Of a DNA stretch of 64,000 nt, positions 1-10,376 are shown in pieces. Made by a program: the position numbers and the translations under genes. The stretch spans positions 688,764-752,763 of the forward strand of contig NZ_FOBU01000001.1 of assembly GCF_900109915.1 (NCBI RefSeq). The letters run 5' to 3'. The stretch is from Luteibacter sp. UNCMF331Sha3.1 (lineage in GTDB: Bacteria > Pseudomonadota > Gammaproteobacteria > Xanthomonadales > Rhodanobacteraceae). Every line of letters starts with the position of its first letter. Position 1 is the first letter of the stretch. Under the pieces are notes generated by a model, which was given only the letters and a program-made list of their open reading frames with translations, ran no database searches and had not been told where the DNA came from.

Positions 1-617
1 GTGACGTAGTGCTCGACCACGTCCACGCTGGCGGCCTTGCCGATGTCGAGCAACAGACGCACGTGCCATGCGGTATCGGCCTGCCCTCCGCTGGAGACGT
101 GCACCACGTGCACGGGCCGGGCGATCTCGACGCCGTCGTCGACACGCAGCACGAGCCCGTCCACGGCGAGCGCCGCGTTGAGGTGCGCGAATGCGTCGGC
201 GGCGCCGTGACGGTAACGGTTGGCGAGCGCGAATCGCAGCGGCTCGGGATTCTGCGCCAGCGCGCCCGCCAGGGGCAGCAGCGTGACGCCGGCCGTCGTC
301 GCCGTGGAAAGGTCGGCGCGGTACGTGCCGTCGACGAAGACGACGCGATCGCCGTCGACACCGGGCAGCGCGATCCGCGTCGCGTCGACGGCCAGAGCGC
401 CGGCGGCACCGCGATCGGCGAGCGCGAGCGCGCGCTGTGCCAGCGCGCGGAGCGGGGTGTACTTCCAGGCCTCGCTCCGGCCTTCGGGAAGGCCATCGGC
501 GGCGAAGCTGTCGAGGTTCTCGCGACGCGCGGCATCCAGCCAGGCGATGCCCGTCGCGGGAATCCCGGCGGCGGCATCGAGCGCCGCCCGCACGAACGGG
601 GACGGCGCGTTCGTCAT
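1..617 (-). CDS. sufD: SufD, Fe-S cluster assembly scaffold subunit (partial, 5' part only)
   Basis: The frame is open from the ATG at 617 to the window edge, so only about 205 N-terminal residues are present. The stretch GLPEGRSEAWKYTPLRAL (residues 42-59) is the typical N-terminal signature of SufD, where the family reads R-x-E-x-W-K-Y-T-x-L. SufD pairs with SufB and the ATPase SufC in the SufBC2D scaffold that builds [Fe-S] clusters in the cytosol. The ATG overlaps the sufC stop as ATGA, so translation is coupled to sufC. The catalytic and beta-helix parts lie outside the window. Confidence 0.93.
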   Translation of the reverse strand, partial: MTNAPSPFVRAALDAAAGIPATGIAWLDAARRENLDSFAADGLPEGRSEAWKYTPLRALAQRALALADRGAAGALAVDATRIALPGVDGDRVVFVDGTYRADLSTATTAGVTLLPLAGALAQNPEPLRFALANRYRHGAADAFAHLNAALAVDGLVLRVDDGVEIARPVHVVHVSSGGQADTAWHVRLLLDIGKAASVDVVEHYV

Positions 618-1399
618 GCCGGCACTCCGGTGAGATCGGCCTTGCGCAGCTCGGGATGCTTCTCGGCCAGCCATGCGTAGCCCTGTTCTTCCAGCTTCAG
701 CGCGAGATCCTTGTCGCCGCTCTCGACGATGCGGCCGCCCGCGAGCACGTGCACGAAGTCCGGCTCGATGTAGTCGAGCAGGCGCTGGTAATGCGTGACG
801 ATGACGAACGAGCGATCGGGCGAGCGCAGCGCGTTGACGCCCTCCGCCACCTGCTTGAGCGCGTCGATGTCGAGGCCCGAATCGGTTTCGTCGAGGATCG
901 CGAGCTTCGGCTCGAGCACGGCCATCTGGAAGATCTCGTTACGCTTCTTCTCGCCGCCCGAGAAGCCCTCGTTCACCGCGCGGTGGAGCAGCTCGTCGGA
1001 GATCTGCATCACCTTCAGCTTCTCGCGCACGAGCTTGAGGAAGCGCATGGAATCGAGTTCTTCCTCGCCACGGAACTTCCGCTGCGCGTTGAGCGCGGCA
1101 CGCAGGAAGTAGGTGTTGTTGACGCCGGGGATTTCCACCGGGTACTGGAAGGCGAGGAACACGCCGACCGCGGCGCGCTCTTCGGGCTCGAGCGCCAGCA
1201 GGTCGCGGCCGGCGAAATCGACCGAGCCGGCCGTCACTTCGTAACCGTCGCGACCCGCGAGCACGTTGCCCAGCGTGGACTTGCCCGCGCCGTTGGGCCC
1301 CATGATGGCGTGCACCTCGCCCGGCTTCACGGTGAGCGAAAGGCCTTTGAGGATCTCCTTGCCTTCGACGCGGGCATGGAGGTTGTCGATCTTGAGCAT
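614..1399 (-). CDS. sufC: SufC, ABC-type ATPase of the SUF Fe-S assembly system
   Basis: This soluble ABC ATPase drives conformational changes of the SufB-SufD scaffold. It shows Walker A GPNGAGKST (about residues 34-42), the family signature SGGEKKRNE and Walker B LAILDETDSGLD, where the D-E-T-D-S-G-L-D run is typical of SufC rather than of transport ATPases. I chose the ATG at 1399 because homologues begin M-L-x-I. An in-frame ATG at 1405 and a TTG at 1420 are alternatives, and none has a strong Shine-Dalgarno. The gene lies 21 bp after the ACT-domain gene and overlaps sufD by 4 bp. About 261 residues is normal for the family. Confidence 0.95.
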   Translation of the reverse strand: MLKIDNLHARVEGKEILKGLSLTVKPGEVHAIMGPNGAGKSTLGNVLAGRDGYEVTAGSVDFAGRDLLALEPEERAAVGVFLAFQYPVEIPGVNNTYFLRAALNAQRKFRGEEELDSMRFLKLVREKLKVMQISDELLHRAVNEGFSGGEKKRNEIFQMAVLEPKLAILDETDSGLDIDALKQVAEGVNALRSPDRSFVIVTHYQRLLDYIEPDFVHVLAGGRIVESGDKDLALKLEEQGYAWLAEKHPELRKADLTGVPA

Positions 1400-1420
1400 G
1401 TGCATGGCGAGACGGTCCAA

Positions 1421-1828
1421 TCAGGGCGTGAGGTGCGAGAGCGCGTCGAGCGCGTCGTCGCGGCGGTCCCAGGGCACGAAGATGTGATCGTGCAGGAACG
1501 CGGAAACAGGATTGCAAGGGATGCCGCGCTTCGCGAGCGCGGCGGAAACGGCGGCCATCATGCCGACGGCGGTGAGACTGGACTGCACGCGCAGTGTGAT
1601 GCACGCCCAGAGCATGGCGCCGCTGGGCGCGTCGTCCGGATCGACATCCACGATGAGCGTCGTGCCTTCGGCCTCGCGGAACATCATCAGCGCATCGGCC
1701 ATGCGCTCGCGCGCCTTGTCGTGCGAGACGTGCAGGAAGCGCTTCGGCACGGGATCGAGCCCCGGATCGAGCGCGGCGAGCAATGCGCGCAGGTCCGAGA
1801 TTCCCGGCGCGGTACCGGCGATACCCAT
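1421..1828 (-). CDS. ACT-domain small protein inside the suf operon
   Basis: This 135-residue protein starts at ATG 1828, two bases after the sufB stop. The second half (IPCNPVSAFLHDHIFVPWD) resembles the small free-standing ACT-domain proteins, which usually bind amino acids or other small ligands and act as sensors; no enzyme motif is visible. It lies between sufB and sufC on the same strand and must be co-transcribed with them. The common suf order is sufB-sufC-sufD without an insert, so this gene is a local addition. Its role in Fe-S assembly is unknown. The ACT call rests on recognition of the C-terminal pattern only. Confidence 0.72.
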   Translation of the reverse strand: MGIAGTAPGISDLRALLAALDPGLDPVPKRFLHVSHDKARERMADALMMFREAEGTTLIVDVDPDDAPSGAMLWACITLRVQSSLTAVGMMAAVSAALAKRGIPCNPVSAFLHDHIFVPWDRRDDALDALSHLTP

Positions 1829-1830
1829 CG

Positions 1831-3305
<1,475 letters not shown>

Positions 3306-3309
<4 letters not shown>

Positions 3310-3758
3310 ACGTTCGCCTGCGCGGCCTTGGCCGCGTCAATGGCCGGCGCCACGGGGCGCGCAGCCAGCATCTGTGCCAGGGTCATGGCGCGCAGCACGC
3401 CGTCGATCGCCCCCGAGACGGATCGCCAGCTTCCGCTGACGCCGCACTGGGACTGACGCTCGCACTGGCCCTGGGCCGTGCTGCATTCGGTCATGCCGAT
3501 CGGTCCTTCCATCGCCACCACGATGTCGGCGAGGCTGATCGCCTCGGCCGGCCGCGCCAGGCGGTAGCCGCCGTTGACGCCGCGGAACGACTCCACGAGC
3601 CCGGCGTGACCCAGCAGCTTCAGCAGCTTGGACACGGTGGGCAATTCCAGGCGCGCCTCTTCGGCGATCTGAGCGGTGCTCAGAACGTCGGCAGGGTGCG
3701 CGGCGATGCAGGTCATCACCACCGTCGCGTAGTCGGTCAGTCGGCTGACACGGAGCAT
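3306..3758 (-). CDS. Rrf2-family Fe-S sensing regulator of the suf operon
   Basis: This is a 150-residue winged-helix protein of the Rrf2 family. A helix-turn-helix lies at about residues 28-47 and the wing [11 protein letters not shown] at 60-70. Cys92, Cys99 and Cys105 in [15 protein letters not shown] form the usual three-cysteine [2Fe-2S] site. It is first in the operon and overlaps sufB, matching the SUF-system regulators of proteobacteria that repress their own operon when clusters are plentiful. I chose ATG 3758 because homologues begin M-L-R-V/L-S-x-L-T-D-Y; the longer reading frame upstream is not needed. A 16-bp imperfect palindrome over the predicted -10 box would suit autoregulation. 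Confidence 0.92.
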
Positions 3759-3781
3759 GGGGGAAGGGGGACTTGGAAACC

Positions 3782-3797
3782 AGACCAAAATGGTACT
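3782..3797. promoter_or_regulatory. Candidate operator for the suf Rrf2 regulator
   Basis: The 16-mer AGACCAAAATGGTACT is an imperfect palindrome (core ACCA-AAA-TGGT) covering the predicted -10 box of the suf promoter. Its position fits a repressor site for the first gene of the operon. Assignment to the Rrf2 protein is inference. Confidence 0.4.
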
Positions 3798-3818
3798 GTT
3801 TTCGGGGCGGTGTTGCAA
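3790..3818 (-). promoter_or_regulatory. Predicted sigma-70 promoter of the suf operon
   Basis: Read on the minus strand, TTGCAA (3818-3813) and TACCAT (3795-3790) are separated by exactly 17 bp. Each box matches the consensus at four of six positions. The promoter ends 31 bp upstream of the regulator's ATG. No other candidate is as good in this interval. Confidence 0.5.
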
Positions 3819-3914
3819 TGCGGGCCCCGGGGGGGGGGCACCACGCCGCGCATCGCCTGGAGCGGTCGTGACCGGATCCGGCCACACAGACGATGCACCG
3901 ATGTGGCAACTAGC

Positions 3915-3931
3915 TGCACCATTACGGTGCA
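3915..3931. promoter_or_regulatory. NtrC-type binding site upstream of glnK-amtB
   Basis: TGCACC-ATTAC-GGTGCA is a perfect inverted repeat with a 5-bp spacer and closely matches the NtrC enhancer consensus (TGCACC-N5-GGTGCA). It is centred about 85 bp upstream of the start expected from the sigma-54 promoter below, a normal enhancer distance. A weaker GTGC-N7-GCAC repeat follows at 3949-3963. Confidence 0.75.
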
Positions 3932-3982
3932 TAGGCCTAGCTTAGCGAGTGCTCTTGCCGCACCGCACAAGGCTCTTACGGC

Positions 3983-3998
3983 TGGCACGCATCCTGCT
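3983..3998 (+). promoter_or_regulatory. Sigma-54 (-24/-12) promoter of glnK-amtB
   Basis: TGGCACG at 3983-3989, a 4-bp spacer and CTGCT at 3994-3998 fit the -24/-12 consensus TGGCACG-N4-TTGCW with one mismatch. Together with the NtrC-type site it predicts activation of the PII/ammonium-transport operon under nitrogen limitation. Confidence 0.7.
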
Positions 3999-4000
3999 GA

Positions 4001-5675
<1,675 letters not shown>

Positions 5676-5683
5676 TCGTGCCC

Positions 5684-5714
5684 GTCACCGCGGTCAGGGA
5701 CGTACCGCGGTGAC
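5684..5714. terminator. Bidirectional hairpin between amtB and the RidA gene
   Basis: GTCACCGCGGT at 5684-5694 and ACCGCGGTGAC at 5704-5714 form a perfect 11-bp stem with a 9-base loop. The right arm lies inside the 3' end of the RidA gene (stop at 5694-5696), so one hairpin serves both converging operons. There is no clear U-tract, so a transcript-end role is inference. Confidence 0.5.
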
Positions 5715-6185
5715 CTCGATCTCCACGAGGAAATTCGGGCTGACGAGGCCGGCGACCTGCATCGTCGAACGCGCTGGCAGGTTGGGCTGGGCCGCGGTAC
5801 CGAAGAACTGCTTGTAAGCCTCGGTGAAGCCGGCGAAGTCCATCTTGCCACCCTTGGCCGGGTCGCCGACGAGGAAGACCTGCATCTTCACCACGTCGCC
5901 CATCGTCAGACCCATTTCCTTGAGCTGCGCCTCGATCGAGCGCAACGCACCGGTCGCCTGCGTTTTCGTGTCACCGTAGGCCTGCACACTGTCTTTGGGC
6001 GCGCTCGTATCGGACACCGGCGGAACGGCGCCACTGACGAACACGAGCGTCTTGCCGGCAGGTACTTCCACCGCGCCCGCGATCGGAAGCATCGGGTTCG
6101 CCAGCTTGTGCCGAACGACGTCGGAAGCGAGAGCCGGCGCGGAGACGGCGAGCAGCGTCGCGGCAAGTAGAAGGGATCGGGTCAT
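5694..6185 (-). CDS. Secreted RidA-family (Rid/YjgF) imine deaminase-like protein
   Basis: This 163-residue protein begins with a clear signal peptide (MTRSLLLAATLLAVSAPALA), followed by a complete RidA domain. The C-terminal LPARSTMQVAGL...LVEIEVTA contains the arginine that binds the carboxylate of imine substrates in active RidA proteins. RidA enzymes hydrolyse reactive enamine/imine products of amino-acid or amine oxidation to ketones and ammonia. Most are cytosolic, so export is notable. The ATG overlaps the stop of the cytochrome gene by 4 bp. It is the last gene of the oxidoreductase-cytochrome-RidA operon, which suggests it clears imines made by the first enzyme in the periplasm. That pairing is inference. 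Confidence 0.88.
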   Translation of the reverse strand: MTRSLLLAATLLAVSAPALASDVVRHKLANPMLPIAGAVEVPAGKTLVFVSGAVPPVSDTSAPKDSVQAYGDTKTQATGALRSIEAQLKEMGLTMGDVVKMQVFLVGDPAKGGKMDFAGFTEAYKQFFGTAAQPNLPARSTMQVAGLVSPNFLVEIEVTAVRP

Positions 6186-6601
6186 GGTCGATGGCCTCGG
6201 GGTCGGTTGGGGGTGGTAGAACGGAAGGGTTCGACGTCGGCAGCGGTCACGGTGTCGGCGTAGTGATTGCCGAAATGCGTGCGGATGTAATTCACCACGT
6301 CGGCGACCTGTGCATCGGTCAGCAACATCGAGAACGGCGGCATGCCGCCCCGTCCGTTCATGACCATCACGACAGGATAGGCTTTCGCTGCCAGCTTCGG
6401 ATTGGACGCAAGTGCCGGATAGTGCCCCGCGCCGACGGCCCCCTTCGCGTCCGCCATGTGGCACCCCTGGCACACGTGCGTGAACGTCTGCTCGCCCGTG
6501 ATCTCGGCGGCGTGTTTCTGATCGATGAAACGCGGATCCATCGACTGCGCGTGGACAGCGGTGGCGATGCCCATCGAAAGAGCGACGATGACGGTCTTCA
6601 T
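6182..6601 (-). CDS. Secreted mono-haem c-type cytochrome
   Basis: This 139-residue protein has a signal peptide (MKTVIVALSMGIATAVHAQ) and one haem-attachment motif CQGCH at residues 44-48. A later methionine-containing segment (GRGGMPPFSMLLTDAQVADVVNYIR) is typical of class I cytochrome c domains, which use Met as the second axial ligand. It lies between the FAD amine oxidoreductase and the RidA gene, with 4-bp overlaps on both sides. The arrangement suggests it takes electrons from the flavoenzyme in the periplasm and passes them to the respiratory chain, making the enzyme a dehydrogenase rather than an H2O2-forming oxidase. That role is inference. Confidence 0.92.
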   Translation of the reverse strand: MKTVIVALSMGIATAVHAQSMDPRFIDQKHAAEITGEQTFTHVCQGCHMADAKGAVGAGHYPALASNPKLAAKAYPVVMVMNGRGGMPPFSMLLTDAQVADVVNYIRTHFGNHYADTVTAADVEPFRSTTPNRPRGHRP

Positions 6602-8202
6602 GAGCGGGCTCCTTCGATGGCGCGCCGGTGCACCATGTCGATCGCCGCGAGCGACGAGAGAACGGCGCCCTCCTGCCACGCGGGAAGATACGAAGCATGT
6701 TCGCCGGCCAGCACGATCCGTCCGTCCATCGAGCAAAGGTCCGCGTAGTGCTTCTCGCGCGCGGCGTCGGTCCACCAGCCGAAGCAACCCATGGCGAAAG
6801 GCACGCGATGCCATGCGATCGCCATGCCGCTCTCGAACGCGTCCGGAAACTGCGGGTGCACCTTCGCGCCGTACTCGATCGTCTTGCGGATGCGTTCGTC
6901 CGGATTCATCGCGGTGAACTCGTAGGCCTCGAGAAAGAACGCGTACGAAGCGAGCATCACGCCCTTCTTCGTGCCGATGCCGTGGCTCGGATACGCCATC
7001 ATGCCGATGGGCAGGTCCGTCATCGTCACACCGCCGTAGATCGCGTCGTCTTCTTCCCAGAACCGGCGCTTGAACTGGATGCCGACTTTCGACGACGACA
7101 TGTATGGCACCGCGGCGATCGCAGCCTGTTTCGCCGCCGAGACCTGGATCGGAATCTGGCTCAGCACGGACAGCGGAATCGTGCAGACGCACCAGTCGGC
7201 TTTCTCCCGACGTACGGCACCGGGCGACGCGGTGTCCTCGTAGCTGACGGTCACGCCGCGATCGTCCTGCGCGATCGCGGTGACCTTCGCGCCGTAGTGG
7301 ATCACACCCTCGCCGATCTCGCGCGCGAACGCTTTCGCGATCGCGTCCATGCCGCCCACCGGTTGCAGCATCGCGGGCTGGTAATCGTAGAACTCGGCCA
7401 TGCCGAGGCCCGTCCAGAGGCGCGCGTTCAGCACGTCCGATAGCCCCACGGGCTGAGAGAAGGCCGGCGCGGCGTCGGGGCCGCCGCCGGGGTCCTTCGC
7501 GTAGCCACGGTGGCCGCTGCTGTCCGGCCCTTTGACGTAGCGATACTGTGCATCGAGGCCGCCGAACTGCCGCAACGACTCGAGCAGGATTTCGCGGTCC
7601 TCTCGGCTGACCAGCTGGTCGAGACCGCCCTGGCCCGCCACCTTGGCGAGCAGGTCCGCGATTCCGCCGTGGAAATCGGCCTGCACTTCGCGCATGCGCT
7701 GAGGCTTGCCGCCGAAGGCGTCCTTCCCGTAGATGTAGGCGTTCTGATTGACCTGGATGAACGGCTCGAGCGCCACGCCGAACCGACGGCAGTAATCGAG
7801 CACACCGTGATGATGGTACGGAATGCGCCAGGGCCCCGGGTTGAAGTACATGCCCGGATCGAAGCGGCAGACCTGTCGCTGACCGCCCAGCTCGGTGAAC
7901 GCGTCGCCCGGACGAAGCGTCCAGGTCCGTCCGCCGGGGCGGTCGTTGTACTCCAACACGCGCACCTTGTAGCCGGCCTTGCCGAGCTCGTAGGCCGCCG
8001 TCATGCCCGCGAGGCCGGCGCCGAGCACCAACACGGTGCCGTGCCCCGTGCCCTGGAGCGACGTCGGCGGTCGATAGGGCGATGCGGCCGCGATGCCCAG
8101 GCTGGTCATCGCCTGGTACATCATCGCCCCTCCGCCGGCGAGGCCGATCATGCGGAGGAGGTCACGGCGCGTGATGGAAGCGGTGCCCGTATCGTTCGCC
8201 AT
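6598..8202 (-). CDS. Tat-exported FAD-dependent amine oxidoreductase
   Basis: This 534-residue flavoprotein belongs to the flavin amine oxidase family. The N-terminus carries a twin-arginine signal (TRRDLLRMIGLAGGGAMMYQ, residues 11-30). The FAD-binding segment VLVLGAGLAGMTAAYEL follows, with the acidic end of the second strand in VRVLEYNDRPGGRTWT. The C-terminal flavin motif is AGEHASYLPAWQEGAVLSS. Substrates are probably amines or L-amino acids; the sequence does not tell which. It heads an operon with a secreted cytochrome c and a secreted RidA, all overlapping by 4 bp. Tat export fits folding with FAD in the cytosol. The 150 bp to the divergent amgK gene must hold both promoters. Confidence 0.9.
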   Translation of the reverse strand: MANDTGTASITRRDLLRMIGLAGGGAMMYQAMTSLGIAAASPYRPPTSLQGTGHGTVLVLGAGLAGMTAAYELGKAGYKVRVLEYNDRPGGRTWTLRPGDAFTELGGQRQVCRFDPGMYFNPGPWRIPYHHHGVLDYCRRFGVALEPFIQVNQNAYIYGKDAFGGKPQRMREVQADFHGGIADLLAKVAGQGGLDQLVSREDREILLESLRQFGGLDAQYRYVKGPDSSGHRGYAKDPGGGPDAAPAFSQPVGLSDVLNARLWTGLGMAEFYDYQPAMLQPVGGMDAIAKAFAREIGEGVIHYGAKVTAIAQDDRGVTVSYEDTASPGAVRREKADWCVCTIPLSVLSQIPIQVSAAKQAAIAAVPYMSSSKVGIQFKRRFWEEDDAIYGGVTMTDLPIGMMAYPSHGIGTKKGVMLASYAFFLEAYEFTAMNPDERIRKTIEYGAKVHPQFPDAFESGMAIAWHRVPFAMGCFGWWTDAAREKHYADLCSMDGRIVLAGEHASYLPAWQEGAVLSSLAAIDMVHRRAIEGARS

Positions 8203-8352
8203 TGCAGTACCCCGGAAGGAACCCCTTGGGGCAGCATCCCAGATGGCGTCATGCGGGACAACTGGCCCGACGGTATAGCGTCGCGTCGACGCTGTGACAC
8301 GTCGCCACAAAGGCTCTAAGCTCATCGTTCGTATCGCATTCGCAGACGCCGC

Positions 8353-9363
8353 ATGACCGCCACGGAACGTTCCGCCGCACGCCTCGCCTGGGCCCGTCAG
8401 GTCACGGGCGACGCCACCCTGGACCTCGAACCCGCCTCCGCCGACGCCAGCTTCCGGAGCTACTGGCGCGGTTACGTCGACGGCCAGCCGGTCATCGTCA
8501 TGGATTCGCCGCCCGACCGCGAAGACCCGGCACCCTGGATCGCGATCGGCCGGCGCCTTGCCGAGGCCGGCGTGCACGTACCGAAGGTCATGGTGGCGGA
8601 CGAGGCGCAGGGCTTCCTGCTGATCGAAGACCTCGGCACGCGCACGTACCTGCCCGAGCTCGACGACGCCACCGTCGATGCGCTCTACGGCGACGCGCTC
8701 GACGCGCTGCTGCGCATGCAGATGCACGTGGATACCAACGGGCTGCCCTCGTTCAACCACGAGTGGCAGACGATGGAGCTCGAGATCATGCCGACGTGGC
8801 TTCTGCAGAAGCATCTCGGCGTGGACGTGGCATGCGAGGAATGGGACATCATCGAAGGCGCGTTCACCGCCATCATGCATGCCATCGACGAGCAACCGCG
8901 CGCGTTCATGCACCGCGACTACCACAGCCGCAACCTGCTGGTGACCACGGAACGTTCGCCCGGCGTCATCGACTTCCAGGGCGCGATGTCCGGCCCCATC
9001 ACCTACGATCTGGCTTCGCTATTGCGCGATGCCTACATCGTCTGGGACAACGAGCGCGTCGAAGGCTGGGTCGAGGCCTATCGCCTACGCCTGCTCGACG
9101 CGCGCCTGCTCGACGAAACGATCGATACCGACCGTTTCCGCCGCTGGTTCGACCTCACGGGCCTGCAGCGACACATCAAGATCCTCGGCCTGTTCTGTCG
9201 CCTGCATTACCGCGACGGCAAGACGGGCTACCTCGCCGACCTGCCGCGCGTGCTCCGCTACGTGGTCGACACCGCGCGCCGTCACGCCGACGTCGCACCG
9301 CTGGCCGACTACCTCGAAGCGAAGATCGGCGACGGCGACATCCGCGTGGCGCGCGACGCATGA
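8353..9363 (+). CDS. amgK: AmgK, anomeric MurNAc/GlcNAc kinase
   Basis: This 336-residue phosphotransferase has the aminoglycoside-phosphotransferase fold. The catalytic loop is FMHRDYHSRNLL and the metal site is GVIDFQGAMSGP. AmgK phosphorylates the anomeric hydroxyl of MurNAc released from recycled peptidoglycan, and MurU then makes UDP-MurNAc, bypassing de novo synthesis and the fosfomycin target MurA. The identification is strong because murU follows directly, overlapping at ATGA. This amgK-murU pair is the recycling route of many gammaproteobacteria that lack the E. coli MurQ pathway. Confidence 0.93.
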   Translation: MTATERSAARLAWARQVTGDATLDLEPASADASFRSYWRGYVDGQPVIVMDSPPDREDPAPWIAIGRRLAEAGVHVPKVMVADEAQGFLLIEDLGTRTYLPELDDATVDALYGDALDALLRMQMHVDTNGLPSFNHEWQTMELEIMPTWLLQKHLGVDVACEEWDIIEGAFTAIMHAIDEQPRAFMHRDYHSRNLLVTTERSPGVIDFQGAMSGPITYDLASLLRDAYIVWDNERVEGWVEAYRLRLLDARLLDETIDTDRFRRWFDLTGLQRHIKILGLFCRLHYRDGKTGYLADLPRVLRYVVDTARRHADVAPLADYLEAKIGDGDIRVARDA

Positions 9364-10037
9364 GACACGCGCTGATCCTCGCCGCCGGCCGCGGCGAACG
9401 CATGCGCCCGCTGACGGACAGCACGCCGAAGCCGCTGCTCGACGTCCACGGCAAACCGCTCATCGTCCACCACATCGAAAAGCTGGCCGCCGCCGACGTG
9501 CGCTACATCGTGATCAACACGTCGCATCTGGCGACGCGGTTTCCCGAGGTATTGGGCGACGGCTCCCGCTGGGGCGTGCGCATCCGTTATTCGTACGAAG
9601 GCCCGACACCGCTCGAAACCGGCGGCGGCATGCTTGCCGCCCTGCCCCTGCTGGGGCCCGAGCCGTTCATCGTGGTCAGCGCCGATATCTGGAGCGACAT
9701 CGACTACGCGGCCCTGCCGCGTGAACCGGACGGCGTGGCGCACCTCGTCATGGTGCCCAATCCCGACTTCCATCCCGTCGGCGACTTCGCGCTCGCGGGC
9801 GGCCGACTGTTCGAAGGAGACGGCCCGGCGGCCGCCGAGCGGCTGACGTTCGGCAACGTCGGCGTCTATCGACGCGAGATCGTGGAGAGCGAAGCGCCCG
9901 GATGCTTCAAATTGCTGCCGATGTATCGCAAGGCGATCGCCGAAGGGCGACTGGGCGGCGAACGCTTCGACGGCTTCTGGCGGAACGTCGGCACACCGGC
10001 GCAGCTCGACGAGCTGCGCGGTGTCGTGGCCCGCTGA
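9360..10037 (+). CDS. murU: MurU, MurNAc-1-phosphate uridylyltransferase
   Basis: This 225-residue nucleotidyltransferase has the N-terminal signature GRGERMRPLTDSTPKPLL of sugar-1-phosphate nucleotidyltransferases. ETGGGML and the metal-binding VVSADIWSD follow. It converts MurNAc alpha-1-phosphate and UTP to UDP-MurNAc in cytosolic cell-wall recycling. The start at 9360 overlaps the amgK stop by 4 bp, so the two are coupled. The protein lacks the acetyltransferase domain of GlmU, as expected for MurU. Confidence 0.93.
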   Translation: MRHALILAAGRGERMRPLTDSTPKPLLDVHGKPLIVHHIEKLAAADVRYIVINTSHLATRFPEVLGDGSRWGVRIRYSYEGPTPLETGGGMLAALPLLGPEPFIVVSADIWSDIDYAALPREPDGVAHLVMVPNPDFHPVGDFALAGGRLFEGDGPAAAERLTFGNVGVYRREIVESEAPGCFKLLPMYRKAIAEGRLGGERFDGFWRNVGTPAQLDELRGVVAR

Positions 10038-10061
10038 CGTCGTCGTCGATCCCGCGGAACG

Positions 10062-10289
10062 TTACTGCACCGTCTCGGCGCCGATTTCCCGCAGACGTTC
10101 GTGGCCCAGCGTGAAGGCTTCGTTGAAGGCGCTGGTGATATCGACGAAATCGTGCGTGCCCGTCTTCGCTTCGATTTCCTCGCCGATGTGGTCGAGGATG
10201 CGGTAGCTACCGCGGTACAGCTGTTCGCCCGCGTCGCCATGGTGCTTGACTGCTTTGGCGACCACCCGGTACTTGGTGTGATTTTCCAC
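10062..10289 (-). CDS. Conserved small protein of unknown function (75 aa)
   Basis: I chose the GTG at 10289 because GGGGAGGG ends 8 bp upstream of it on the minus strand, a strong Shine-Dalgarno. No ATG start is available nearby. The protein (VENHTKYRVVAKAVKHHGDAG... ITSAFNEAFTLGHERLREIG) is charged, soluble and helical, with no motif I recognise. It follows motB on the same strand after about 90 bp and converges on murU across 24 bp. No function is proposed. Confidence 0.6.
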   Translation of the reverse strand: MENHTKYRVVAKAVKHHGDAGEQLYRGSYRILDHIGEEIEAKTGTHDFVDITSAFNEAFTLGHERLREIGAETVQ

Positions 10290-10376
10290 TGCTTGTCCCT
10301 CCCCTATGCCCTGATACTGACTGGGGAAGATGACGGACGCAAGTGACACCGTGAAGGCTCGCCGGAGCTACGCCGG

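Noticed and set aside
5694-6698. Single long minus frame covering the RidA gene and part of the cytochrome
   Set aside because: Only the part from the ATG at 6185 encodes RidA with a signal peptide; the upstream part is out of frame with the cytochrome.
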